This document shows, one piece after another, positions 19,278 to 29,123 of a DNA stretch of 35,842 nt (positions within the stretch are counted from its first letter, which is position 1; each line of letters starts with the position of its first letter). The position numbers were made by a program, and so were the translations under genes. Source of the stretch: a virus; IMG/VR virus record IMGVR_UViG_3300021131_000026, positions 1-35,842 of that record; one strand, written 5' to 3'. The notes under the pieces were generated by a model, which saw only the letters and a list, made by a program, of their open reading frames with translations, was not told the origin of the DNA and ran no database searches.

Positions 19278-21193
19278 TATGGTTCCTCTGGGGCGTTAAC
19301 TGTTGATAATAATCCACGCAAACTTGTGACAGGCAATTTGCTCAATCTTGGTTCTAATTCCGGCGCTTTGCCTAATCTCATCATGTCGGCTAAATAATTA
19401 ACCCCACCTTTTCTTAAAGCATTTGAAATCTCACGAGCGCCAACTGAGCCAGCAGATAATGCTGAACCCAAAAGAGGGGCTTGTTTAATAGCTTGGCTAG
19501 ATAAAATTGCTGTTACAGGGCCAACAGGTGCAAACTTACCAACAAATCTAGCTACTGATTGTGCGCTACCACCTAATGCTTCTTTGCGGATAGCTTCTTG
19601 TTCTTCAGGCGTAAACATACGCATTTTCTTTTCATTTTTAGCTAAGTTGCGTAATTGCTTTGCCATAGACAATTCTGTTCCACCTTGCGTATATTGGCTT
19701 TTTTCCAATTCAGCACGATTTATCATATCGTCAAAAATCTCAGCTTTTTTAAGCCTGCTATAAGAATTTCTAGCATCTTTCCAAAGCTCCGAACCTTCTT
19801 TAGATGGCGAAATGACGTGATCTTGTGGTGCGTTCATCACATAATGATCAAAATCATCTTTTAAATTTGTTGCCAACATTTTTTCAGTAGGGTCGGTGCT
19901 TGCTTGAGCGTTTTGAATTAATTTTCTTAAATTAGTTAGTTTTGTAAAATCTTTTGGAGTATCAGGATTTTTTAAACTACGCAAAGCAAGAGAAATCTTT
20001 GGATACGGATCGGTTTCACCTGGCGCTGGTGGCAAATAACCATGTTGTTCAAGGTCTGACTCAATGTTTTTCATTGCACCTGAAAATTTATTAGAGTCAA
20101 ATTGAATGCCTGAGTTTTTAGCTTTAGCATATAAATTAGCTGTATTAGCAGCCAATTCTTCAGCAGATGGCACATTAATGGCTTTTTTACCTAATCGAAC
20201 ACCTGCTGCGCCACCAGTACCCATAGCGGCTAATTGACCAACAAAAGGCAAGCCTGTCATTTCAGTAACAATTTGACCAACGGTTGCAGCAGGAGCAGCA
20301 ATTCCAGCTTGTTTTAATGGTTGTTCTGCCATTGATTTAGCAAAACTTTTTAAAATAGGATTTGTAGCTTGTTCTGCTAATTTTGCAAAAGCAGGAATTT
20401 GACTTCCAACACCGCCCATAGCTCCGCCAACTGCCTCTAATACTCGTTCGCCTCGATTTTGAGCTTCAGGCAAACCTGCTTGTGTCATATATTGAGAAGC
20501 AACTTGACTAGGCATACCTAATTGTGGAATATTTGTACCAGCTAACTTATTAACGCCTTGTGTTGCAGCGTTGATGCCCGTATTTAATACGTCACCAATA
20601 GGCAATGCCATTGTTCCCACAAGCGAACCTACTGGGCCTAATGGCGCCCCAGCAACAGCGCCAATTACTGAAGGTGCTGCGCCTCTTGCCAATAATCCTG
20701 CGCCACGACCAGCCGTAAATGGTGCTGGTTCAGCAAATGTCTGTTCTTCTGTTGTTGTAGGTTCTTCTTCAGATAAAAGACGGCTTGCTACAGATTGATT
20801 GCTTGTTTTTATAGGAGAAAGTTCACTACCAACTACTTTATTTACATAAGCAGTCGGATCAGTAGACTTAAAACCGCCATAATCAGCCAGAGCTTTACGA
20901 TAATCTCCACCATGTTGTTGTGCCAAATGATTTAAATAATAATCTGCTGCTGCCCTAGCCTCTTTTTTATCAAAAGCATTAAATTTCACGCCCCTTTTGT
21001 GCATTTCTGCAACGGTTTCAGGCATAAATTGATAAGGCCCCATAGCCTTAGTATCTTTATTAATAGCGTGTTCATTACCTGAACTTTCAACTTGCATTAA
21101 GTTATCAAGTATTTTGGATGGAGTTCCATAGGTTTTATTAATGTTAAAACCAATATCCTCATCATCAGCAAGTCGTTGCGCTATTGTTGGCAT
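19277..21193 (-). CDS. Ejection protein with N-terminal lytic transglycosylase
   Basis: A 638-residue protein. Residues 30-130 read as a soluble lytic transglycosylase: MQVESSGNEHAINKDTKAMG with catalytic E36, YQFMPETVAEM, and ALADYGGF. The middle (about 150-350) is rich in G, A and hydrophobic residues, fit for membrane insertion; the rest is helical. This is the classic internal virion protein that is injected first, drills the cell wall and helps form a DNA channel, like P22 gp16 and T7 gp16. It follows two other ejection-protein candidates. Confidence 0.82.
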   Translation of the reverse strand: MPTIAQRLADDEDIGFNINKTYGTPSKILDNLMQVESSGNEHAINKDTKAMGPYQFMPETVAEMHKRGVKFNAFDKKEARAAADYYLNHLAQQHGGDYRKALADYGGFKSTDPTAYVNKVVGSELSPIKTSNQSVASRLLSEEEPTTTEEQTFAEPAPFTAGRGAGLLARGAAPSVIGAVAGAPLGPVGSLVGTMALPIGDVLNTGINAATQGVNKLAGTNIPQLGMPSQVASQYMTQAGLPEAQNRGERVLEAVGGAMGGVGSQIPAFAKLAEQATNPILKSFAKSMAEQPLKQAGIAAPAATVGQIVTEMTGLPFVGQLAAMGTGGAAGVRLGKKAINVPSAEELAANTANLYAKAKNSGIQFDSNKFSGAMKNIESDLEQHGYLPPAPGETDPYPKISLALRSLKNPDTPKDFTKLTNLRKLIQNAQASTDPTEKMLATNLKDDFDHYVMNAPQDHVISPSKEGSELWKDARNSYSRLKKAEIFDDMINRAELEKSQYTQGGTELSMAKQLRNLAKNEKKMRMFTPEEQEAIRKEALGGSAQSVARFVGKFAPVGPVTAILSSQAIKQAPLLGSALSAGSVGAREISNALRKGGVNYLADMMRLGKAPELEPRLSKLPVTSLRGLLSTVNAPEEP

Positions 21194-22404
21194 TATTCAA
21201 TCCCTAGTTCACGCATTTTTTTAGCTTGTATCTTTAATGCATTTCTACGATCTTCAGGCAAATCTCTTTTGTATTTATTGTATTCTTCATCAGGAATATC
21301 TTGAAAAAGAATTGGATTAGCAACCTGATTAAATTCCATTGCTTTGCTTTGATACAAATCAGCATTGTTTTTAAATGGCTCTAAGAACTTAGCTCTTGCA
21401 GACTTTCTACGCTCTAAACCAATTAATTGATCGCTAATCTTACGAATAGCCTCAGGTTGAATCTGTGCGCCAGGAGTTGCCATCTGAGCAATCGCTCTAG
21501 CCATATCTGTACCAGCAGCACCCATCTGTAAAATGGCAGAGTTTTTCTTTAATTCGTCAAAGTTTGCAGCAGATTTACTATCAATTCCTAATAGATCAAG
21601 CACACCACCTAACAAACGAACTTGATCTGCACCTGTACCAGTTGTAGTCTTTTTAGATAAATCTCTAATTTTTTCTAATGCTTGAACACGCACAGGAACA
21701 GCATTTGCTTCATTAAAGGTTGATGCCCAATCTTCTGTTCCAGCTTTAGCAGTTTGACCTAATACTTGGCCTTGAGCTTGTGTTGGGTTGGCAGGCAATG
21801 TTGCTTGTGCGCTAGTTTGAGCGCCGCCACCAGCTTGACCACCACCCATTTGACCCAATAATTGTTTTGCATCCCCCAAAATTTCAACTTGGTTAGTAAC
21901 TGGGTTAGTTCTAACAAGCTGACCGGCAGCGTTAACTTGAATACGTGGGGTTTGCAATTCTTGTTGAGCAAGAGCGCCAACACCACTTGTAGTGCGTGTT
22001 TTTAGCAATTGAGCAAAATCTTGACCTTTAGATTGGGCAAAATTCATTAGCTTTGCAGCATGACTATAAATTTGAGGTTTATATTCTTCGCCCATGTAGT
22101 CAATTGCTTGGTCAGCCTGTTCAGTAATGGCTTTTTTAACCCTGTTCTGTAATACAGAATTTTCAGGATTTCTTTGCAAAGCCAAGACATCTTCGTTAGT
22201 AGCCAAAGCATTAAAGATGTCATTTTTGCGTTGTGCAATTTCAGACTTACCTTTAACGGTTTTAGCTTTAGCTTCAGCAACAGCAGCTTCAGTTTCAGGC
22301 CCAACAGTTTGAGCCTTTTTATAAATATCTAAAAATGAATTCAGCGTGTTTAGGGATTTCCCTAAATCAGGTGTTTGTGCGCTTAATCCTACTGATTCTG
22401 CCAT
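21193..22404 (-). CDS. Internal virion (ejection) protein, 403 aa
   Basis: A helical, A/Q-rich protein without a recognised catalytic motif. A central Gly/Gln/Ala linker (about 190-225, GQMGGGQAGGGAQTSAQATL) joins an N-terminal helical part to a C-terminal part with LSKKTTTGTGADQVRLLGGV. Position between the Gly-rich protein and the transglycosylase matches gp20-like ejection proteins of P22. The ATG at 22402-22404 (AGGAG 7 bases upstream) is used, not the upstream codon that lies inside the previous gene. Confidence 0.65.
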   Translation of the reverse strand: MAESVGLSAQTPDLGKSLNTLNSFLDIYKKAQTVGPETEAAVAEAKAKTVKGKSEIAQRKNDIFNALATNEDVLALQRNPENSVLQNRVKKAITEQADQAIDYMGEEYKPQIYSHAAKLMNFAQSKGQDFAQLLKTRTTSGVGALAQQELQTPRIQVNAAGQLVRTNPVTNQVEILGDAKQLLGQMGGGQAGGGAQTSAQATLPANPTQAQGQVLGQTAKAGTEDWASTFNEANAVPVRVQALEKIRDLSKKTTTGTGADQVRLLGGVLDLLGIDSKSAANFDELKKNSAILQMGAAGTDMARAIAQMATPGAQIQPEAIRKISDQLIGLERRKSARAKFLEPFKNNADLYQSKAMEFNQVANPILFQDIPDEEYNKYKRDLPEDRRNALKIQAKKMRELGIE

Positions 22405-22405
22405 T

Positions 22406-23464
22406 TTATGCTCCTGTTGTTGGTGTGCCAGCAGCCTGTAATACATTAGCTAAGGTGTAATTCTGATAACCGCCACCTAATGCATTAGCTCCTCCAACTA
22501 AGCCGCCGCCCATTGCTGTACCAGCCGCTTGTTGAGCGCCACCAATATTGCTACCGAATTGCGTACCGCCAACCGCTTGATTAGATGCAGCGCCTTGACC
22601 AAGGCCTGCAATGTTACCAAGACGGTTATAGATGTTTTGGTTTTGAGTCTGATAGTTATTAAATGCGTTTTGGTAAGCACCTTGAGCATAGTTTTGGGCG
22701 TAGTTTTGAGTAGCCTGTAGAGCATTACCGCCTACTAAACCACCCAAAGCATTGTTTTGTGCATTTAAAGCATTTTGACCTTGTTGCAATTGGAAAGCAT
22801 AGTTAGGAGCCATGTTTGCATTAAGACTTGCGCTAGTAAATGGGGTTGTAAGGCTTCCGTAGCCCTGTGCGCTAGTGTTACCACTTGTACCTAACAAATC
22901 ATTTAAATTGCTTAATGCTGACTGTCCTGCGGCACGATACGGTGCTTGCTGTCCAACCAAAGTATTAAACATATTTTGGTTAGTTTGAGCAGCTTGTTTA
23001 GCAGCATCAGATTGCAGATAAGAGCCAGCTAAAGAGCCTAAAGCGCTTAATCCGCCACCTACAAGACTAGCTGTACCTAAAGAACCTAATGCGCCTCCTA
23101 ATTTACTGCCAGCAGCGCCCAAACCAGCTTTACCGGCTGCTTGGCCTTTACCACCACCTTTAGTGCCACCCTTGCCACCACCCTTGGTTCCGCCTTTTCC
23201 ACCGCCTTGAGCAGAGCCTTTACCACCACCTGATACGGCTTTTTTGCCTTGACTTGCAACAGCACCTTTACCACCACCAGTAGCAGCATTTTTGCCTGTG
23301 CTTACAGCACCACCTTTACCTCCGCCACCACCACCGGCTCCGCCTTTACCGCCACCACCACCACCGCCTCCACCGCCACCACCTTCTAAAGTGGCAGGAG
23401 CATAGCCTCCTAAGCGTTTTTGAAACGCATTTTCAGGCAACATCGTAAAGTGGTCATAGCGCAT
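22406..23464 (-). CDS. Ejection/DNA-transfer protein with poly-Gly-Lys region
   Basis: A 352-residue protein. Residues about 28-110 are almost pure Gly and Lys repeats (including 12 consecutive glycines, then units such as GGGKGG and KGGTKGGG). The rest is A/G/Q/N-rich and helical (AAKQAAQTNQNMFNTLVGQQ, GANALGGGYQNYTLANVL). The start MRYDHFTMLPENAFQKRLGG and the overall look resemble phage DNA-transfer or p32-type internal proteins. It probably is the gp7-like ejection protein. The lysine repeats could bind DNA; this is inference. Confidence 0.62.
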   Translation of the reverse strand: MRYDHFTMLPENAFQKRLGGYAPATLEGGGGGGGGGGGGKGGAGGGGGGKGGAVSTGKNAATGGGKGAVASQGKKAVSGGGKGSAQGGGKGGTKGGGKGGTKGGGKGQAAGKAGLGAAGSKLGGALGSLGTASLVGGGLSALGSLAGSYLQSDAAKQAAQTNQNMFNTLVGQQAPYRAAGQSALSNLNDLLGTSGNTSAQGYGSLTTPFTSASLNANMAPNYAFQLQQGQNALNAQNNALGGLVGGNALQATQNYAQNYAQGAYQNAFNNYQTQNQNIYNRLGNIAGLGQGAASNQAVGGTQFGSNIGGAQQAAGTAMGGGLVGGANALGGGYQNYTLANVLQAAGTPTTGA

Positions 23465-23472
23465 AATTAATC

Positions 23473-23928
23473 CTAATCCAGCAATTTTGTAAAGTGCTTC
23501 TCAATCAACTTATATCCTAAATGCTCAAAAATCTTAGTATGGTCTAAATGAACCTTACAGCTAATATTGATTCTATTAACGCCATACTCTTTTAAACACT
23601 TTTCAGCTTCATTAAACAGTTTTAAACCTACTCTGCCCTGTCTTTCGGTATTTTTAATAAAATACACGTCTTCCATAGCAGTCAAACAATCCCAATAATG
23701 CAAATGACGATATACAAAATAGATGATGTAACCTATTAGTTCACCATCTTTTCGGCAAGTTAGGCAAAACAATTCGCCAATTTCTTGCAACTCCAAATAT
23801 CGGTCATAGTTAGGGTTTAATCCAAAACTCTTTGTAACGCTTAATTCTTCATAATGGGATTGCAACAATCCCTTCATTTCTTCTAAAAAATCACCAAATT
23901 TTTCTTCTTTATATACATATTCACTCAT
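23473..23928 (-). CDS. GNAT-family N-acetyltransferase
   Basis: A 151-residue protein with the GNAT layout: an N-terminal helix pair, a strand pair ending GELIGYIIYFV, the acetyl-CoA loop RQGRVGLKLFNEAEKCLKEY (about 95-114, with QGRVG as the Q/RxxGxG/A site) and a C-terminal FEHLGYKLIEKHFTK strand. Such genes sit among virion genes of many phages; targets are unknown. Modification of a host or virion protein is possible. Confidence 0.8.
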   Translation of the reverse strand: MSEYVYKEEKFGDFLEEMKGLLQSHYEELSVTKSFGLNPNYDRYLELQEIGELFCLTCRKDGELIGYIIYFVYRHLHYWDCLTAMEDVYFIKNTERQGRVGLKLFNEAEKCLKEYGVNRINISCKVHLDHTKIFEHLGYKLIEKHFTKLLD

Positions 23929-23960
23929 TTTAGTCCCTTAGATTCAATTTACAAGGGTTT

Positions 23961-24194
23961 TCAAGTATTGTAATAAGGCACTTTATACTGCTGGCCGTTT
24001 ACAGTTACTATGATAAAACCCACAGGTTTAGACGGTAAAACACCTTCACCTGAAGAAGCCGTAGGGGAACTACTAAAATTTAATAAATTCAAAAAAAACT
24101 GTTGCCACGCCCTTGTTGGACGTTGCGTGTTTCCATCCAAAAACGCTGATTGCGGATATGGATTTTGTTGATTTGAACCGTAAATATTGCTCAA
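23961..24194 (-). CDS. Small tail-region protein (77 aa)
   Basis: Proline/asparagine-rich N-terminus (YGSNQQNPYPQSAFLDGNTQ) with TRAWQQFFLNLLNF, then a VGFIIVTVNGQQYKVPYYN beta end. This two-part pattern is familiar from small proteins beside gp10-like hubs in aquatic podoviruses; function unknown. The stop overlaps the hub gene downstream... its neighbour starts upstream at 26380, so the two are in the order hub then this protein. Confidence 0.6.
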   Translation of the reverse strand: MSNIYGSNQQNPYPQSAFLDGNTQRPTRAWQQFFLNLLNFSSSPTASSGEGVLPSKPVGFIIVTVNGQQYKVPYYNT

Positions 24195-26380
24195 TTTTCA
24201 GCCCCCTGACCCTTCAAATTTGCTGACACAATAACGGCTTTAACTGGGTCGGTAACTACGACCTCATAGATGCGATCCCGTGACCATCCCAATCTACGCC
24301 ATCTTGCACGATTATTATACTTTCCTTCTGCGCCAATGCTTGTCCAATGTTCGTTAGACCATGTGTTTCCACCGTCTGATGACCAACGTAGCATTGCCTG
24401 TGGGTTTACCCCAAGTGGGGCAAAGTATGTACCACCGGCAACCGCTAAACCAGCGATAGCAATACCAGCTACAGCACTTGTTTTAGGAAGGGAAGCAATG
24501 CCGTTTAAGCCGATTCCTGGCTGAAATTGAATTTGTAATTCGTCAAAGTATTGACGTTGTAAGTCTGATACTAAATGAGGACATCTACGCAATCTGCGGA
24601 TTTCTTGTCCATCATCGGTGTAGTTGTTAGGATCAAGCTCATAAACCTTACCATTTTGCCAATCACCTACCATAATTAGCCCTTGGAACTGGGTTGAGCA
24701 GTTACCACGATGACGCTGATATTGATTAAAGTTATCAACATAAAGCCATTTATGCCATAAGCCTGTAGCAACGTCATAAGCCCATGTCAGATTGATTGTT
24801 GGGAACGTTACTACATATACTTCGTGACCTTCTAATTGATAATTCCAAGCAATAGCGTCATCAATATATTGATTGACTAAGGTGTTTTCTACGGCATGGG
24901 TAGAGATTCTGTCAGGCTGATAGCCCTTCATCATCATAATTTGCCCTTGTCCACGACTGTTTCGAGAAACATAAGCAAAAGAATTGCCTACACGAGCCAC
25001 CGAGAATTTAGCGGCAATACCATGTTGGGTGTTCGTGCCAGGAATCCGTTGGAATGGGAAAGGGAACGAGCCTACGTCCACCCAAACCTCAGAACTTGCC
25101 TCGCCCAATAAATAAAGTTCTCTATGGTCAGCAATAATAGAAACTAGTCTATCAGGTGAGCCATCTTTACTTGAGAACGATAAACCCGGGGTAATCGGGG
25201 ACAAAGGTGCAGAAGCAGCAAACTGTTGTGTGCCAGGGTTGTTGTAGATAAAGTAGTTATCAATGGTATCTACTACATCTGCGCCTTGAAACGCTCCGTC
25301 ACTATTTGGCAATATAGAGAAGTTAAGAGCATACATAGACTCAGAGCCAATAGTAATAGAGCTATTGCTAATTGTGTATGTACCTGTACCGCCTGCGCCC
25401 GTACCAAATGTCAATGTAAGGGTTAACCCTGATCCTGAACCATTAGTAACTGTGCTGACGTTATTAGTAGGGTAAATACTATATTGACCATTAGAAGCAA
25501 TACTTATTCCTGTAACCACGCCACCTGATACGCTTGTAACAGTAAATGATGCAGGCTGAGAATATATACCGCCCACAACGGTTACGGTGTCGTTTACAGC
25601 ATATCCTGTACCGCCTGATACGATAGCGCCCGACAATACGATTCCTTGCCCTAAAGCCGTAATAACGGTCTGTAATGGCACTCCCGTACCATATATAGTT
25701 TGACCAACATATAACGTGCCAGTAATGGCAGTTACAGTCAAAACACCGTTAGCAATAGAGCCTGTAAATGATGCAGCAGATGCACAAGTATTCATCTGCG
25801 TAGAAGCAACAGTTTGAGAAATATTGATTGTGTAAGTTCCTACGCCACCTGACGTGCCAGTTAGCTGATTAAGAATAATACTTTCAATATTGACGCCAAC
25901 ACCAAATAAATCTTGTCCTGCGGCGATTGTGCCACTTAAAACCTTGGTGACTGTTAGAGTCGTACCACTTACAGAACCAACAAAAGTTGCGGTCGCTGGG
26001 TTAGAAATGCGCCATGTATATCTATGAACGCCATCCACAATATAAACGTTGACACCATTATCAGTAATGCCAACCCTACCTGTTGAAGTAGTTAGTTGGC
26101 CAATAATAGAAGATGTAAAGTTAGACGTTACAACATAGACATAAGGCCCACAAACGGCAACCATATATTGACCGCCTGATATTCCCCTAATTCCTCTAAC
26201 TTCTTGCTGATTTTGGAAAATGACTTTGGTGGTTAGTCCTGGGGTGGGATATAAAGCAATAACTCCACGATCCCCTTGGGGTTTCGTAGGATCAACTTCA
26301 GGGCGCCAATTAATACACTCTTGTGCGTCTTGAGTTATGGATGGGGCTTCATAAGAAGCGCCTACAAATCCAAAGTCCAT
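24191..26380 (-). CDS. Tail hub / packaged-DNA stabilisation protein (P22 gp10-like) with nested insertions
   Basis: A 729-residue protein. Residues 1-125 and 350-729 form the gp10-type body (ECINWRPEVDPTKPQGDRGV, ALYPTPGLTT, RELYLLGEASSEVWVDVGSF, HGIAAKFSVARVGNSFAYVS), which plugs the portal and keeps DNA inside. Residues about 131-200 and 203-349 are two copies of a beta module ([20 protein letters not shown] ... [14 protein letters not shown]), and the second copy is itself split by another beta module (about 250-326, SGGTGYAVNDTVTVVGG). P22 gp10 is about 470 residues, so the extra length is these modules. The same type of module sits in the gp4-like protein. Confidence 0.82.
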   Translation of the reverse strand: MDFGFVGASYEAPSITQDAQECINWRPEVDPTKPQGDRGVIALYPTPGLTTKVIFQNQQEVRGIRGISGGQYMVAVCGPYVYVVTSNFTSSIIGQLTTSTGRVGITDNGVNVYIVDGVHRYTWRISNPATATFVGSVSGTTLTVTKVLSGTIAAGQDLFGVGVNIESIILNQLTGTSGGVGTYTINISQTVASTQMNTCASAASFTGSIANGVLTVTAITGTLYVGQTIYGTGVPLQTVITALGQGIVLSGAIVSGGTGYAVNDTVTVVGGIYSQPASFTVTSVSGGVVTGISIASNGQYSIYPTNNVSTVTNGSGSGLTLTLTFGTGAGGTGTYTISNSSITIGSESMYALNFSILPNSDGAFQGADVVDTIDNYFIYNNPGTQQFAASAPLSPITPGLSFSSKDGSPDRLVSIIADHRELYLLGEASSEVWVDVGSFPFPFQRIPGTNTQHGIAAKFSVARVGNSFAYVSRNSRGQGQIMMMKGYQPDRISTHAVENTLVNQYIDDAIAWNYQLEGHEVYVVTFPTINLTWAYDVATGLWHKWLYVDNFNQYQRHRGNCSTQFQGLIMVGDWQNGKVYELDPNNYTDDGQEIRRLRRCPHLVSDLQRQYFDELQIQFQPGIGLNGIASLPKTSAVAGIAIAGLAVAGGTYFAPLGVNPQAMLRWSSDGGNTWSNEHWTSIGAEGKYNNRARWRRLGWSRDRIYEVVVTDPVKAVIVSANLKGQGAEN

Positions 26381-26388
26381 TGTTTACC

Positions 26389-26607
26389 TTATTTTACTGC
26401 TTCAACAAATGGCGTTAAATCATGCTCGCCATAAAACTCTGCACCTTTAGAAATTTGAATTTCCAAATGCTCTCGGTTACGCTTAACTGTATCTGCCCAA
26501 TCTTCATCAGTCATATCTTCAGGTTTTCCTGCGTTGATAAGATTGACCGAATCCATCGCAGCAGAATAATCAGCCACTACTTTTTGTTCTTGTGTCATTT
26601 CAATCAT
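26389..26607 (-). CDS. Hypothetical small acidic protein (72 aa)
   Basis: Acidic helical sequence (EDMTDEDWADTVKRNREHLE) ending FVEAVK. AGGAG lies seven bases before the ATG. The segment MTDEDWADTVKRN resembles tail-fibre-associated small proteins in aquatic phages; function unknown, possibly a fibre chaperone because it follows an S74 fibre. Confidence 0.6.
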   Translation of the reverse strand: MIEMTQEQKVVADYSAAMDSVNLINAGKPEDMTDEDWADTVKRNREHLEIQISKGAEFYGEHDLTPFVEAVK

Positions 26608-26609
26608 TT

Positions 26610-28142
26610 TTATGCTCCTAATTTAGCTTCTAAAGCGGTTACTTTTGCGTTGAGTTCTTGGATTGCTTTAATCATTGCTGGTACTAAAAATGAAGTATCA
26701 ACACCCCAAGGTTTATCTAATGTTCCATCTTCATGGTCTACACCAACGCAAACTGCATTTGGCACAACTTCATAAAGTTCTTGTGCAATAACACCAAAAT
26801 CAACATTTTCTTTAGTATTAATCCAATCAAAACTGCGAATTTTTACAGAATTAATCTTAGATAACGCTGAAGGTGCATCTACAATATTTTCTTTTAATCT
26901 TTTGTCAGAAGTTGTTGCGTAAACAGTTGCAACACTTGTGGCATTAATATTTCCTACATTTGAACCGTTGTAATTAAAGTATGCGTAAAAAGGAGTTCCT
27001 GTAGATGGTGTATAAGAAGGACTCCAAGCAACTCCACCAGTAGCAGTAATAGAAGTTTGTTGAGCATAACCATTAGCTGTTGTTAAATGGAAAATACCAT
27101 TGTTGTCCCACCAGCCTCTAGGATTACCATCACCATCAGATAACACAATGTAGTTACTTGCTGTACGGATGTCTAGACCGCCTTGATTGCCGTTGTAACG
27201 ACCAATAATTGTATTTTTTGCGCCTGAAGTTACTGTATATCCAGCAGCACATCCTAAAAAAGTGTTGGAAGAAGCTGTTGTATTTTGACCAGCATTTGCG
27301 CCTAGAAATGTTTGACCAACACCTGTGCTATTTAATTGACCAGCATAGTGTCCAATATAGACATTATCAACACCTGTTGTGTTTGTATATCCAGCAACAT
27401 ATCCTAAAGCTGTATTAGTTCCAGATGGATTTGTTTGGCTATAAAGTGCTTGATAACCTACTGCTGTGTTATTAGAGGCTGTGGTGTTTGAGAATAAAGC
27501 ACCTACACCAAAAGCAGAATTGCTTGAACCAGTAGTGTTGTTATATAAAGCAGGATATGAATTGGAACCGCCTAATGCAGAATTATAGTTACCTGTAGTG
27601 TTTTTATATAAAGCATAAGCACCAACAGCAGTTCCATCAATTCCTGATGTGTTTGCATTTAAAGTGTTATACCCAAGACCTGTATTTGTTGTTGCGCTAG
27701 CATTATTATTTAAAAGTGAATTTACGCCTAAAGCAGTATTTGTAGCTACACTGCTTGCACCCTTACCAACAGTAAGACCTGAAATAGAAGCATCATTAGC
27801 TAAAGTTAATGTAGTGCCGTTAAAGGTCATGTTGGCAGAATCTGTTAATAGACCGCCAGTTGTTGCATAGGTAACACGACCACTTGTTAAGCCTGTATCG
27901 GTCAGGCTTGTAAATTTACCTGTGCTTGGGCTTGTGCCACCAATAGCAGGAGGGCTTGCTAGATAGTTAGAAATGGCAGTACCAGTAATTGTTCCGCTAA
28001 ATGTAGCAGTTCCGCTTACCGAAATATTAGTAGGGCTAATAGTGGACGCTTGGAATGTTCCGCTATAAACCGCACTATTAACGTCATTGAGCCATGAGGC
28101 ATCAATAACGGTTTGATAGTTAATAAAAGTTGTGCTTGCCAT
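26610..28142 (-). CDS. Tail fibre with self-cleaving S74 chaperone domain
   Basis: A 510-residue fibre. Residues about 125-325 are repeats of the type NTALGVNSLLNN, GTAVGAYALYKN, NTAVGYQALYSQ, each ending in G-x-x-A-x-x-x-N, which form a trimeric beta prism as in YadA-like heads. The C-terminal about 100 residues are an intramolecular chaperone of family S74: TSDKRLKENI (411-420, cleavage at S412) through DFGVIAQEL to the final coiled coil AIQELNAKVTALEAKL. After assembly the chaperone cuts itself off. It is likely a host-binding fibre. Confidence 0.85.
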   Translation of the reverse strand: MASTTFINYQTVIDASWLNDVNSAVYSGTFQASTISPTNISVSGTATFSGTITGTAISNYLASPPAIGGTSPSTGKFTSLTDTGLTSGRVTYATTGGLLTDSANMTFNGTTLTLANDASISGLTVGKGASSVATNTALGVNSLLNNNASATTNTGLGYNTLNANTSGIDGTAVGAYALYKNTTGNYNSALGGSNSYPALYNNTTGSSNSAFGVGALFSNTTASNNTAVGYQALYSQTNPSGTNTALGYVAGYTNTTGVDNVYIGHYAGQLNSTGVGQTFLGANAGQNTTASSNTFLGCAAGYTVTSGAKNTIIGRYNGNQGGLDIRTASNYIVLSDGDGNPRGWWDNNGIFHLTTANGYAQQTSITATGGVAWSPSYTPSTGTPFYAYFNYNGSNVGNINATSVATVYATTSDKRLKENIVDAPSALSKINSVKIRSFDWINTKENVDFGVIAQELYEVVPNAVCVGVDHEDGTLDKPWGVDTSFLVPAMIKAIQELNAKVTALEAKLGA

Positions 28143-28151
28143 TTTAAATCC

Positions 28152-29123
28152 TTATCTAAAGAAGCCGCCTGTGAGTATCCAACCAGCGTCACGACTTCTT
28201 GTATTACTTAATACATCGCTGTAACGGGCGGATTGAACTGGACGCATATTGGTACGTTTTACTGTTGATTTGCCTTGTGCTGCATATTGTTGAATCATTG
28301 CAATTTGAACTTGACTTGCTTTACCAAACATCGGCATTAATCTTTCGGCAAGACACCATCTAATTGCATTAATGTAGCCTTGTGGCAACAAAATAATGTC
28401 ATTTAACGTTGTAAAACGAGTAAACAAATTATCAACAAATATGTGCATTTCGCCTTGGGCTGGATTAGGCCATACATACAAATTACCTAATGTTTCCGTT
28501 GGCTGATAATAAAGAGCTTTTGGCCAAGGGCCATTCAAAGTCTTTAGACCAATCATTTCGTAATCTTCAACATTCAGAATGGCTACTGGATAGTCCAAGC
28601 CACCATTGACAATCGGCTGACCATTAGAATTAGTATTAATCCTAACAAATGAGCTATTAATTGTTAGTGGGCGCTCATAATAAGCATTAATAGTGGTAGA
28701 AGCAACAGTCTGACTGATATTAACGGTATATGTACCAACTTCGTTGACGTTACCGCCTGCACCGCTATTAAAAGCGACAATCTTTGTGCCTGTGGCAATA
28801 CCTGTGCCTGACAAGCTCATATTCATTGAAATGCCACCTGAAGCAATGCTTGTGACAGTTAAAGTCGTGCCTGAAATAGAACCAGTAAAGTTAGAACCAA
28901 TTTGACCGCCAGGGCCAATCGTATATTGTGTTTGCCCTGCTGTTAACGGGAATATGATTTCATTCTTATAAAAGACCATCATATCTTCGTTAGACCATTG
29001 ATCTAACATATCGTTAAGCATATCAAAAGCGTCTTGGGCTTCCTCAGGGGTAGCGACCTCGCCTGAAGCAATTGCTCCAATATCTTTTAACGCACGATTT
29101 ATGATGTCAATGGGCTGGGTCAT
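28152..29123 (-). CDS. P22 gp4-like tail accessory factor with inserted beta module
   Basis: A 323-residue protein. Residues 1-75 ([20 protein letters not shown], then [20 protein letters not shown]) and 148-323 match the gp4 family, the 12-copy ring that joins portal to tail hub. Between them, at about 78-147, is a beta module ([20 protein letters not shown] ... [16 protein letters not shown]) that P22 gp4 (about 166 residues) lacks. The module is the same type as in the hub protein. The ring would then carry 12 extra surface domains. Confidence 0.83.
   Translation of the reverse strand: MTQPIDIINRALKDIGAIASGEVATPEEAQDAFDMLNDMLDQWSNEDMMVFYKNEIIFPLTAGQTQYTIGPGGQIGSNFTGSISGTTLTVTSIASGGISMNMSLSGTGIATGTKIVAFNSGAGGNVNEVGTYTVNISQTVASTTINAYYERPLTINSSFVRINTNSNGQPIVNGGLDYPVAILNVEDYEMIGLKTLNGPWPKALYYQPTETLGNLYVWPNPAQGEMHIFVDNLFTRFTTLNDIILLPQGYINAIRWCLAERLMPMFGKASQVQIAMIQQYAAQGKSTVKRTNMRPVQSARYSDVLSNTRSRDAGWILTGGFFR

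Noticed and set aside
20571-20798. Plus-strand frame inside the transglycosylase gene
   Set aside because: Mirror of the Gly/Ala/Pro-rich region; no start signal.
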